This document shows positions 1-7,810 of a stretch of 64,000 nt of DNA, in pieces. Position 1 is the stretch's first letter. Each line of letters starts with the position of its first letter. The stretch spans positions 1 through 64,000 of the forward strand of contig JAZQIW010000071.1 in NCBI GenBank assembly GCA_045541355.1, written 5' to 3'. The notes under the pieces are model-generated. The model had not been told where the DNA came from. It did not search any database and saw only the letters and a list, made by a program, of their open reading frames with translations. The position numbers and the translations under genes are program-made. Origin of the DNA: UMGS1387 sp045541355. GTDB taxonomy: Bacteria; Bacillota; Clostridia; Oscillospirales; CAG-382.

Positions 1-240
1 CTTTACTTAATTTCCCAAATCTTTGATTTGGTTGAAATTTAGTACGCCCGATGGTGTGAGTACTTTCGGGGCGGGCCGAAAGTAACTCGGCACCGCAGTG
101 CCGAAACACTCCTGCCGGTTAAAAAGTAACTCCCAAAGCAGCGGAAAACGCGGCTCGCAAGCCGCGGAACTCCCTGCCGGATAAAAATGTAATTTAAAAC
201 GGCAAAAAAAGAATTTTCAAAAAACACTTTCACTGTATCG
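1..240. repeat. Intergenic hairpin-rich repeat region
   Basis: No credible gene is seen here. The stretch holds four perfect inverted repeats: arms 15-21/25-31, arms 61-69/76-84, arms 87-93/98-104 and arms 149-155/160-166. The last two share the same four-base loop, CGCA. Around them a longer unit is partly duplicated: AAAGTAACTC, variable sequence with a CGCA hairpin, then ACTCC(C)TGCCGG(T/A)TAAAAA, seen at about 78-124 and 122-187. The left edge is cut by the window start, so the unit may extend. It is more GC-rich than the neighbouring DNA. Function is unknown; it could be an intergenic repeat family or a structured RNA. Confidence 0.55.
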
Positions 241-241
241 G

Positions 242-269
242 TTGACTTTCTTTAACTGTGTGATATAAT
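242..269 (+). promoter_or_regulatory. Sigma-A promoter for the class-I amidotransferase-like gene
   Basis: TTGACT at 242-247 and TATAAT at 264-269 are separated by 16 bp, about 40 bp before the start codon. Confidence 0.75.
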
Positions 270-307
270 CATATTAAAGAAATAGTGATAATAGAAAAGA
301 GGGAGAA

Positions 308-973
308 GTGGTGATATTTGCAATACTTCCAAGATATGTAAACTTGAATATAGAGAACGCTCCGTCAAACCAAAAGCTTTACGTAAACTGTGATTTTGAA
401 ATTATGGCTCAGAAGCTGAATGTAGGTCTTTGCTCTGTGCTGTCTCCCGTGGGGCTTGAGGAGGTCTGTTCGTTGTGTGACGGACTTATAATTCCGGGAA
501 GTAAGAACGGTGTCAACCCGGCGTATTACGGTAAAAATGCCAAAATAGGTGAATATGATGAATATGCCCTTGATTCAAAGGCAATTGATTGTTTTGTAAA
601 GCAAGATAAACCCGTTCTCGGTATATGCGCGGGACACCAGGCAATCAATATCTATTTCGGCGGCACGATAGGATATGTGGGCGGTGAAAATCCGAGAAGA
701 CACTCGAGAACTACACATCCCGTGAATATAACTAAAGGCTCGTTTGTTTATGATGCCTTTGGGACAGAAAGAAAAATAATCAATTCTTATCACGTTATGC
801 ACGTCGATAAGCTCGGCGAAGGGCTTGAATGTGTTGCAATGTCGGATGATGGAATTGTCGAAGCGTTTTGCCATAAGGATAAAAAGGTGTTTGGCGTGCA
901 GTGGCATCCCGAACGAAGCTTTGATGAGGAAAAAAAGCTGTTTGAAAACTTCATTGAAATTTGCAAACGCTGA
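308..973 (+). CDS. Gamma-glutamyl-gamma-aminobutyrate hydrolase-like (peptidase C26)
   Basis: A 221-aa cytosolic class-I glutamine amidotransferase-fold hydrolase. The nucleophile-elbow motif GICAGHQ puts the catalytic Cys at 107, and VFGVQWHPE supplies His200 and Glu202, so the Cys-His-Glu triad is complete. An upstream PGSKNGVNP segment resembles the PG(G/S) loop of the PuuD/peptidase C26 group, which hydrolyses gamma-glutamyl amides such as gamma-glutamyl-GABA; the actual substrate cannot be read from sequence. The start is two adjacent GTG codons (308 and 311). The GGGAG at 301-305 fits 311 better, so the protein may be one residue shorter. It has its own promoter and a terminator directly after, so it is probably monocistronic. 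Confidence 0.82.
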   Translation: MVIFAILPRYVNLNIENAPSNQKLYVNCDFEIMAQKLNVGLCSVLSPVGLEEVCSLCDGLIIPGSKNGVNPAYYGKNAKIGEYDEYALDSKAIDCFVKQDKPVLGICAGHQAINIYFGGTIGYVGGENPRRHSRTTHPVNITKGSFVYDAFGTERKIINSYHVMHVDKLGEGLECVAMSDDGIVEAFCHKDKKVFGVQWHPERSFDEEKKLFENFIEICKR

Positions 974-991
974 ATAGACTTAAATAAAATG

Positions 992-1016
992 AGGCACCCC
1001 GTTTGGGGTGCCTTTT
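992..1016. terminator. Bidirectional terminator between convergent genes
   Basis: GGCACCCC (993-1000), GTTT loop and GGGGTGCC (1005-1012) are followed by TTTT. It lies between the ends of two convergent genes. Confidence 0.85.
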
Positions 1017-1023
1017 CCTTCGC

Positions 1024-2919
1024 TTAATCAAGCTCTTTTTTGCCTGTATATAGCTCGTAGTATCTGCCCTTCTGTGAGAGTAGGTCATCGTGGTCGCCGC
1101 GCTCTACGATAACACCTTTTTCGAGAACCATAATGGCGTTGGCGTTTCTGACGGTTGAAAGACGGTGAGCGATAACAAAGGTTGTTCTGTCACGCATAAG
1201 TCTGTCCATGCCGTGTTCTATGTGGCGTTCTGTTCTCGTGTCTACTGAGCTTGTGGCTTCATCAAGGACAAGTATAGGTGCCTTGCTGAGAGCTGCACGT
1301 GCGATGTTTAGAAGCTGACGCTGTCCCTGAGAAAGATTTGCACCGTCACCTTCAAGAACGGTGTCGTACCCCTCGGAAAGACGCATGATGAATGAATGAG
1401 CACTTGCTGTTTTAGCAGCAGCTATTACCTCCTCATCGGTAGCATCAAGCCTTCCGTAACGGATGTTTTCCATTACAGTGCCTGTAAACAGGTGGGTGTC
1501 CTGAAGTACCATTGCGATGTTTGAACGAAGGTCATCACGCTTTATTTTTTTGATGTCAACTCCGTCGATGGTGATGCTTCCCGATTCTATGTCATAGAAG
1601 CGGTTGAGAAGATTTGTAACCGTGGTTTTTCCGGCACCCGTCGAGCCTACAAAGGCAATTTTCTGTCCGGGCTTTGCATAGAGAGAAATGTTCTTGAGAA
1701 TGAGCCTGTCGGGGGTGTAGCCGAAGGAAACGTCGTCGAGAATGACGTGTCCCTTCATGTCGGGCATGGATACCGAGTCCTCGCTGTCCGGCTCCTCAGG
1801 CTCCTTGTCCATGACAGAGAAAACTCTTTCGGCTCCTGCAAGGGCAGAGAATACCGTGGTCATCTGCATGGAAATTTCGTTAATCGGTCTTGCAAACTGC
1901 CTTGCGTATTGTCCAAATACCGTAAGACCGCCTATGTCGAATTTCCCAAGGGCACAAAGTACACCGCCGACGCCGATTGTAATTGAATAGCTGATTTGGC
2001 TTGTGTTACCCATAATGGGACCCATAATGCCGCCGAAAAAGTTTGCCTTCATCTGTGTTTTTCTGAGGTCATCGTTTAGTAAAGAAAACTCGTTAATGCA
2101 CGCTTCTTCGTGGTTGAATACCTTTACAACCTTTTGACCTGTAACGGTTTCTTCAATGTATCCGTTGACGGCGCCGAGGGATGCCTGCTGAGAGGAGTAA
2201 TATTTTCTGCTTTTTCCTGCAATCATACCGCCTGCCTTTATGAAAATCGGAGTAAAGAATACCGTGATAAGCGTAAGCCAGATGTTTGTGTAGCACATTA
2301 CACAGAAAGTTCCGATAAGATTGACTGTACCAGAAATAAGGCTGACGATTGTTGAGTCGAGCATAACGCCGATGTTGTCAACGTCGTTAGTAAAACGGCT
2401 CATGATTTCACCCGTGTTTTCGTTGTCATGATAGCTTAGCGGAAGCCTCTGAACGCGTTTGAATAAATCGTTTCTTAGCGCCTCAATTGCATTTTGTGAA
2501 ACGCCGAGCATAATTCTGCTCTGAAAATATGTGCTTATAATTCCTACAAGATAAACCGCCAGCAGAACAAAGACCATTACCGTCAGATACTTTAACCTGT
2601 CGGCCATTGATGTGGAAAGATCCGCGACGTTGTTTATTACCGGCCTTAGCATATAGCCTGCCACAAGATTTGACAGTGTGCTGAATGCCATGCAAAACAG
2701 GACAATGACCATTCTTGCCTTGAATGCCGAAATGTATGAGAATAAACGCTTAATTGTAGCTTTTGTGTCCTTGGGTCTGGAGGAGGAATGCATGGCACCT
2801 CTGCCGCCGGGACCGCCCGGTCCTCTGCCGTGACCTCTGCCGGGAGCCTGACCGGATGCAAAATTTGAGGAGGAGCTGTTGTAACGCTTTTTGAGTTCTT
2901 CAAGATTTCTTCCTGCCAT
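1024..2919 (-). CDS. ABC exporter half-transporter, catalytic-site subunit
   Basis: A 631-aa type-I exporter subunit: a Gly/Arg/Ser-rich N-terminal tail (about 15-50), a six-helix membrane domain (about 60-365) and an ATPase domain (about 390-631). Walker A GSTGAGKT is at 425-432, the signature reads LSQGQ (529-533, not LSGGQ), Walker B ends D553-E554 and the switch His is H585. An in-frame start exists at 2985, but it would run 65 bp into the previous gene. ATG at 2919 lies one base past that gene's stop codon and has AAGGAGG about 8 nt upstream, so I chose it. It is coupled to the upstream partner gene and a MarR regulator, which suggests a heterodimeric drug or toxic-compound exporter. Substrate unknown. 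Confidence 0.9.
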   Translation of the reverse strand: MAGRNLEELKKRYNSSSSNFASGQAPGRGHGRGPGGPGGRGAMHSSSRPKDTKATIKRLFSYISAFKARMVIVLFCMAFSTLSNLVAGYMLRPVINNVADLSTSMADRLKYLTVMVFVLLAVYLVGIISTYFQSRIMLGVSQNAIEALRNDLFKRVQRLPLSYHDNENTGEIMSRFTNDVDNIGVMLDSTIVSLISGTVNLIGTFCVMCYTNIWLTLITVFFTPIFIKAGGMIAGKSRKYYSSQQASLGAVNGYIEETVTGQKVVKVFNHEEACINEFSLLNDDLRKTQMKANFFGGIMGPIMGNTSQISYSITIGVGGVLCALGKFDIGGLTVFGQYARQFARPINEISMQMTTVFSALAGAERVFSVMDKEPEEPDSEDSVSMPDMKGHVILDDVSFGYTPDRLILKNISLYAKPGQKIAFVGSTGAGKTTVTNLLNRFYDIESGSITIDGVDIKKIKRDDLRSNIAMVLQDTHLFTGTVMENIRYGRLDATDEEVIAAAKTASAHSFIMRLSEGYDTVLEGDGANLSQGQRQLLNIARAALSKAPILVLDEATSSVDTRTERHIEHGMDRLMRDRTTFVIAHRLSTVRNANAIMVLEKGVIVERGDHDDLLSQKGRYYELYTGKKELD

Positions 2920-2920
2920 G

Positions 2921-4666
2921 TTACTTGCCCTCCTTTTTGTCGGTCTGAGAATAGTAGATTTCTTGGTATTCTGTGTTGCCCTCAAGTAATTGCTCGTGGT
3001 TTCCGATACCCGTTATCTGACCTTCGTTTACGACAATAATCATGTCGGCATCCTTTACTGAGCCGATTCTCTGGGCAATGATTATTTTTGTGGAGTCTGA
3101 AAGCTCATTTTTGAAGGCATCTCTGATTCTTGCCTCGGTTGCCGTATCAACGGCACTTGTCGAGTCGTCGAGAATGAGAATTTTCGGCTTTTTGAGAAGA
3201 GCTCTTGCAATGCAAAGTCTCTGCTTCTGCCCGCCCGAAACGTTTGTACCGCCCTGTTCAAGCTCTGTATCATAGCCGTCATTCATGGCTGAGATAAAGG
3301 CATGAGCCTGTGCGCTTTCGGCAGCTGCAAACATTTCCGTATCTGTGGCATTTTCATTGCCCCAACGTAGATTGTCACCGATAGTACCTGAGAATAAAAC
3401 GTTCTTTTGAAGTACCATGCCGACACCCTCCCTGAGGTTTTCAAGACTGTACTCCCTGACGTTTACTCCGTCTACAAGCACCTCGCCCTCGTCTGCATCG
3501 TAAAGACGGGGAATAAGAGAAACAAGAGTTGTTTTTCCGCAGCCTGTTGAGCCGATTATTCCAACGGTAGCACCTGCCGGTATTTTTAGGTTAATGCTGT
3601 CAAGCACCTTTTCCTCGCTGTCCTTGTAATAGCGGAAGGAGACGTTTTTGAATTCCACCTCTCCTCTTGTTACAAGAAGGTCTTTTCTTGAGGCGTTTGT
3701 GTCATCAAGGTCAATTTTTTCTTCAAGCACCTCGGTGATTCTTCTTGCCGAAGCAAGAGCACGGCTGCTTGACATGAACATCATTGTAAACATGGTAAGG
3801 GACATGAGAATTTGTGTTATGTAGGTGATGAATGCCGCAAGGTCTGAAACCTCCATGCCTCCGACCATAACCATCTTTCCTCCCATCCAGATAACGGCAA
3901 GGGTGGTAAGATTCATAAATAGCATTGTGACAGGGTGCATGAAAATCATAACATACATAGCATCGAGTCCTGCATTCTTGAGGTTTCGGTTGGCAGTCTT
4001 GAATTTGTCTTCTTCAAAACCCTCTCGAACAAAGGATTTTACAACCCTTACATTGGTTAAGTTTTCCTGAACAGTAGCGTTAAGGGCATCAATTTTCTTT
4101 TGCATGATGCCAAAACGGGGAAAGCCGTATCTGATAATCAGGATTATGAATATCAGCATAAGCGGAATTGTAACTGCCAGCACCGCTGCAAGAGAAGGCT
4201 TCATTCGTATTGCCATTATAAGAGCACCGATAAGCATACCGGGGCTTCTCAAAAACATTCTGAGCAGCATATTGACAAAATTCTGAAGCTGGGTTACGTC
4301 GTTGGTGAGACGTGTTATGAGGGAGCCTGTATTGAACTTGTCGATGTTGGCAAAGGAAAACTTCTGAATTTTTTTGTAGATGTCAAGCCTCAGATCTGAA
4401 CCGAAGTTTACCGATGCTTTTGCACCGAAGTAAGCACCGCCCACACCGCCTGCCATCATTAACAAAGCCATAATAACCATAAATACGGCAAAGAGTATTA
4501 CTTTTCCCACATTTCCCGTTGCCACATTGTCAACAACTGCCGTTGACATGATTTCCGCCATCATTTTTGGCATGAAAACTTCGCCAAGGACCTCTATAAT
4601 CATGCATACGGGTCCTAAAATGAAGTAGGGAAGATAGGGCTTAACATATTTAAACCATTTTTTCAA
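2921..4666 (-). CDS. ABC exporter half-transporter, degenerate-site subunit
   Basis: A 581-aa type-I exporter subunit with a membrane domain (about 10-310) and an ATPase domain (about 335-581). Walker A GSTGCGKT is at 372-379 and the signature VSGGQ at 476-480. The Walker B catalytic Glu is replaced by Asp (D500-D501), and the switch His is replaced by Gln (Q532, in IIAQR). Known heterodimers such as TM287/288 and BmrC/BmrD pair one such degenerate ATP site with one competent site, so this is the non-catalytic partner of the adjacent subunit. Translation starts at TTG 4666 with AGGAG about 8 nt before it. The downstream subunit begins one base after this stop codon. Confidence 0.9.
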   Translation of the reverse strand: MKKWFKYVKPYLPYFILGPVCMIIEVLGEVFMPKMMAEIMSTAVVDNVATGNVGKVILFAVFMVIMALLMMAGGVGGAYFGAKASVNFGSDLRLDIYKKIQKFSFANIDKFNTGSLITRLTNDVTQLQNFVNMLLRMFLRSPGMLIGALIMAIRMKPSLAAVLAVTIPLMLIFIILIIRYGFPRFGIMQKKIDALNATVQENLTNVRVVKSFVREGFEEDKFKTANRNLKNAGLDAMYVMIFMHPVTMLFMNLTTLAVIWMGGKMVMVGGMEVSDLAAFITYITQILMSLTMFTMMFMSSSRALASARRITEVLEEKIDLDDTNASRKDLLVTRGEVEFKNVSFRYYKDSEEKVLDSINLKIPAGATVGIIGSTGCGKTTLVSLIPRLYDADEGEVLVDGVNVREYSLENLREGVGMVLQKNVLFSGTIGDNLRWGNENATDTEMFAAAESAQAHAFISAMNDGYDTELEQGGTNVSGGQKQRLCIARALLKKPKILILDDSTSAVDTATEARIRDAFKNELSDSTKIIIAQRIGSVKDADMIIVVNEGQITGIGNHEQLLEGNTEYQEIYYSQTDKKEGK

Positions 4667-4687
4667 AACGTATTTCTCCTTTCAAAA

Positions 4688-5179
4688 TTAATTCTCTCGC
4701 TGCGAACCGAGCTTTGTGTCCATAATTTCCGAATAATTCTTGAGCCCCTGAGCCATTTTTGAAAGACACCTGTCAAGAGCCGCATAATCCTCCTCGGAAA
4801 AATCAAGGAACATCTCGTAATCTGCCTCTTCAAAAAGCTCTTTTGACTGCTCAACAACACGCTTTCCCTTGTCGGTGAGCTTTATGTTGTTGAAACGGCT
4901 GTCGCCTGAGGATATCTCACGCTCAATGTATCCTCCCTCCTCAAGCTTTTTAAGGGTTACGGTTACGGCTGCGGGACTTATGCCGAAATGTGAGGCTATG
5001 TTTTTCTGTGACGGGCATATATTGCTCTTTGATAAAAACATAAGAGTCATGTGCTGGCTTCGGTGAATGCCCAAGGATGCCAGAAACCGTTCTATAACAC
5101 ATCTGTGAAGGCGGTCTGTCTGTATTATTTTGTGGAACGTCTTGTGGGCACGTTCTTTGTCAAAGTCGTTTGTAAAAAT
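4688..5179 (-). CDS. MarR family regulator with probable ATT start codon
   Basis: A MarR-type winged-helix repressor, about 163 aa as drawn. The recognition helix region reads HFGISPAAVTVTLKKLE, followed by the wing (ISSGDSRFNNIKLT). The first ATG/GTG/TTG in frame is TTG 5074, which would delete the N-terminal dimerisation helix. The frame stays open upstream and encodes family-like sequence (AHKTFHKIIQTDRLHR, then RFLASLGIHRSQHMTLM) back to three consecutive ATT codons at 5185, 5182 and 5179. The only good Shine-Dalgarno, AAAGAGAGG (about 5188-5196), is 8 nt from ATT 5179 and 5 nt from 5182. No ATG, GTG or TTG occurs in this extension. It is the first gene of the exporter operon, which it probably represses along with itself. 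Confidence 0.8.
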   Translation of the reverse strand: MFTNDFDKERAHKTFHKIIQTDRLHRCVIERFLASLGIHRSQHMTLMFLSKSNICPSQKNIASHFGISPAAVTVTLKKLEEGGYIEREISSGDSRFNNIKLTDKGKRVVEQSKELFEEADYEMFLDFSEEDYAALDRCLSKMAQGLKNYSEIMDTKLGSQREN

Positions 5180-5218
5180 AATAATTACCTCTCTTTCGGA
5201 ACACTTAACACATTAACA

Positions 5219-5262
5219 ATTAACGCGTTAATCATTATATGCATTCCGCTTCAAAAAGTCAA
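5219..5262 (-). promoter_or_regulatory. Promoter and palindromic operator of the marR-ABC operon
   Basis: On the minus strand TTGACT (5262-5257) and TATAAT (5239-5234) are 17 bp apart. Directly after the -10, covering the likely transcription start, lies a perfect 14-bp palindrome ATTAACGCGTTAAT (5219-5232). Further TTAAC half-sites follow at about 5203-5217. This is a likely autoregulatory MarR operator. Confidence 0.8.
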
Positions 5263-5316
5263 TAAGGATGAGAGTTTGTTTTAATTTTGTTTACATGGAG
5301 AAAGATTACCGTACGG

Positions 5317-5345
5317 TTGACAAAACGGGGGTGATATTATATAAT
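5317..5345 (+). promoter_or_regulatory. Sigma-A promoter of the MATE gene
   Basis: TTGACA (5317-5322), a 17-bp spacer and TATAAT (5340-5345) form a full-consensus promoter 55 bp before the start codon. Confidence 0.85.
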
Positions 5346-5399
5346 CACTCAGAGCGTATTTGATGTGTTTTTTGTATTAAAATTTTGCGGAGGATATAC

Positions 5400-6728
5400 A
5401 TGAAAATAGCATTGTCCGATCATTTTGATTATAAAAGAATGCTGGCGTTTACAATGCCCTCGATTGTAATGATGGTTTTTACATCGGTCTATGGGGTTGT
5501 TGACGGCTATTTTGTTTCTAATTTTGTCGGTAAAACTCCCTTTGCGGCAGTAAATTTCATAATGCCCGTGCTTATGATTCTCGGCGGACTCGGATTTATG
5601 TTCGGAACCGGAGGCGGGGCACTTATTGCAAGAACTCTCGGAGAGGGGAAGAAGGAAAAGGCGAATAAACTGTTTTCGCTGCTTGTTTATGTGACGGTGA
5701 TAACGGGTGTTGCTCTGTCGGTACTCAGCTTTGTACTTATGGAGGATATCGCATCGGCTCTCGGTGCCGAGGGACAAATGCTTTCCGATTGTGTGCTTTA
5801 TGGCAGAATTATAGTTGCAGCCCTTCCTTTTCTCATGCTTCAGTTTGAGTTTCAAAGCTTCTTTGTTGTTGCGGAAAAGCCTAAACTCGGTCTTTATGTG
5901 ACGGTGGCAGCGGGAGTTGTGAATATGGTGCTTGACGCCTTGTTTATGGCGGTTTTCCGCTGGGGAATAGCAGGCGCTGCAATTGCAACTGCCATTAGCC
6001 AGCTTGTGGGAGGCGTAATTCCTTTGTTTTATTTCTCGTTTCGCAATACAAGCCTTCTTCGCCTGACAAAAACCACCTTTGACATGAAAAGTCTCGTTAA
6101 GACGTGTACCAACGGCTCGTCTGAGCTTATGGGCAATATATCAATGTCGCTTGTAAGTATGCTTTATAATTATCAGCTTCTGAAGTTTTCGGGAGAAGAC
6201 GGAATTGCCGCATACGGCGTGCTGATGTATGTAAACCTTATATTCCTTTCGGTGTTTATCGGTTTTTCAACCGGTATTGCACCTGTTGTAGGCTTCCATT
6301 TCGGTGCAGAGAATAAACAGGAGCTTCGCGGACTTCTGAGAAAGAGCTTTGTTGTAATGGGAGTGTCCTCGGTGTTTATGTTTCTTTTGTCAGAGGCTCT
6401 TGCATTTCCGCTTTCTTATATATTCGTCGGTTATGACTCTTCGCTTATGAGCCTTACTCTGAGAGGATTTTTTATATATTCCTTCTCTTTCCTCTTTTCG
6501 GGCTTTGCAATCTTCGGCTCTGCCTTCTTTACAGCCCTCAGCGACGGTGTGACATCTGCACTTATATCGTTTTTGAGAACCCTTGTGTTTCAGACGGCGG
6601 CTGTTATGCTTTTCCCGATTTTCTGGAAAATAGACGGAATATGGTTTTCCATTGTGGCGGCAGAAGTAATGGCAGTTGCCATAACGCTTGTTTTTCTTAA
6701 AATTAAGCAGAAAAAGTTTCAATATTGA
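5400..6728 (+). CDS. MATE family efflux transporter
   Basis: A 442-aa integral membrane protein with about twelve hydrophobic segments in two similar halves, as in MATE (multi-antimicrobial extrusion) cation-coupled pumps. Typical features are the N-terminal MLAFTMPSIVMMVFTSVYGVVDG-type helix with FVSNFVG, and GTGGGALIARTLGEG in the first half. Start is ATG 5400 with GGAGG at 5389-5393; an in-frame TTG at 5385 overlaps that ribosome site and is rejected. It is divergent from the MarR/ABC exporter operon and has its own strong promoter, so two export systems share one intergenic region. The exported compound cannot be inferred. Confidence 0.9.
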   Translation: MKIALSDHFDYKRMLAFTMPSIVMMVFTSVYGVVDGYFVSNFVGKTPFAAVNFIMPVLMILGGLGFMFGTGGGALIARTLGEGKKEKANKLFSLLVYVTVITGVALSVLSFVLMEDIASALGAEGQMLSDCVLYGRIIVAALPFLMLQFEFQSFFVVAEKPKLGLYVTVAAGVVNMVLDALFMAVFRWGIAGAAIATAISQLVGGVIPLFYFSFRNTSLLRLTKTTFDMKSLVKTCTNGSSELMGNISMSLVSMLYNYQLLKFSGEDGIAAYGVLMYVNLIFLSVFIGFSTGIAPVVGFHFGAENKQELRGLLRKSFVVMGVSSVFMFLLSEALAFPLSYIFVGYDSSLMSLTLRGFFIYSFSFLFSGFAIFGSAFFTALSDGVTSALISFLRTLVFQTAAVMLFPIFWKIDGIWFSIVAAEVMAVAITLVFLKIKQKKFQY

Positions 6729-6732
6729 GCCT

Positions 6733-6758
6733 TGCCCCGATTATTCCGGGGCATTTTT
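6733..6758 (+). terminator. Terminator after the MATE gene
   Basis: TGCCCCG (6733-6739) pairs with CGGGGCA (6747-6753), followed by five T. Confidence 0.85.
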
Positions 6759-6773
6759 GTGTAAAAAATGCTG

Positions 6774-6802
6774 TTGCAAGAATAGGGAAAACGTGATATA
6801 AT
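6774..6802 (+). promoter_or_regulatory. Sigma-A promoter of the exonuclease-tcdA operon
   Basis: TTGCAA (6774-6779), a 17-bp spacer and TATAAT (6797-6802), 30 bp before the ATG. Confidence 0.75.
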
Positions 6803-6832
6803 AATCTAAATTCGTATAGTTGGGAGAATTTG

Positions 6833-7810
6833 ATGAACTATATAGTACTTGATATGGAATGGAATCAGCCGGGGGTTTCCGACGTTGCTCTCTGCCGTAA
6901 CGGCGTGTGTATGAAAAACGAAATCATACAGATAGGCGCCGTCAAGCTTTCAGAAAACTGCGAGAGAATGGGTAGCTTTGAGTGTATAATAAAGCCCGTG
7001 AGCTTTACCTCCATGAATAGGGTTATTAAACAACTGACGGGCATCACAGATGAAATGATAGATAAGGGCGAGAGCTTTGAGGGGGCGATAGAACGCTTTA
7101 AAAGCTTTTGCGGCGACGATTTTGTTATACTTATCTGGGGATGCGATGACGTCAGAATTATAAGAAATAACTTGAAGTTTCACGGCATTGATGATAAATG
7201 GCTTCCGCAGGGATATAATCTTCAGATGATGTTCTGTGCACAGGAAAACCTTGAAAAAAGACAGTATTCTCTCAGCCATGCTCTTGAGCATTTTGAAATT
7301 GAAATTGACGAGAGACTCCATGATGCTCTCAACGATGCCGAATATACGGCGATGGTATGTGAGAAGCTTGATTTGAAAAAGGGGATAGAACTCATAAAGC
7401 TGTCTCCATCCGGCGAAACAAAAAAGAGTAAAAATGCAAATGTCCTTGTCAAGAGAAAGTTCAGATATATAAGAAACCGTGAGGATATATGGCAGAACGG
7501 CTTTATAGTAAGACCGCTTTGCCCCTATTGCGGCGAGAAAATGAAGTTTGAAAAACCCAAACGCATAGGTCTTTGGCGAATACATCTTGAAGGTCATTGC
7601 GAGAAGGACGGGGACTTTATGACGGTGCTTAAAATATCCGAAACACCCGATAAAACCTTCTCGGTGAGTCAACAGCTGTACAGGCTTGATGAGGCATCGA
7701 GAGAGTACCTTGAGGAAAAGAAAAAACGCCATAGAAAAAGACCGTCAAAGAAGTCAAAACCGCTTCGTGATAAAACTGAGATAACGGAGACAGAAAAGAA
7801 TGAAGGATAA
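6833..7810 (+). CDS. DEDDh 3'-5' exonuclease (RNase T/DNA Pol III epsilon-type) with zinc-ribbon-like tail
   Basis: A 325-aa cytosolic nuclease. The exonuclease domain covers about 1-180: motif I is VLDMEWN, a central Asp lies in WGCDDVR, and motif III is HDALNDAEYTA, giving the two-metal D-E-D-D set with its His. The remaining 145 residues are unusual: a CPYCGEKM Cys pair plus a later His/Cys (HLEGHCEK) suggests a small metal-binding module, followed by a very basic Lys/Arg tail that could hold nucleic acid. Proteins of this kind resemble KapD-type inhibitors of sporulation kinases by fold only. Start is ATG 6833 after GGGAG; a TTG just before it is rejected. It overlaps the next gene by 11 bp, so the two are translationally coupled. 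Confidence 0.83.
   Translation: MNYIVLDMEWNQPGVSDVALCRNGVCMKNEIIQIGAVKLSENCERMGSFECIIKPVSFTSMNRVIKQLTGITDEMIDKGESFEGAIERFKSFCGDDFVILIWGCDDVRIIRNNLKFHGIDDKWLPQGYNLQMMFCAQENLEKRQYSLSHALEHFEIEIDERLHDALNDAEYTAMVCEKLDLKKGIELIKLSPSGETKKSKNANVLVKRKFRYIRNREDIWQNGFIVRPLCPYCGEKMKFEKPKRIGLWRIHLEGHCEKDGDFMTVLKISETPDKTFSVSQQLYRLDEASREYLEEKKKRHRKRPSKKSKPLRDKTEITETEKNEG

Noticed and set aside
39..233. 64-aa minus-strand reading frame at the left edge
   Set aside because: It runs through the hairpin repeats, has no Shine-Dalgarno, and its composition reflects the inverted repeats rather than a protein.
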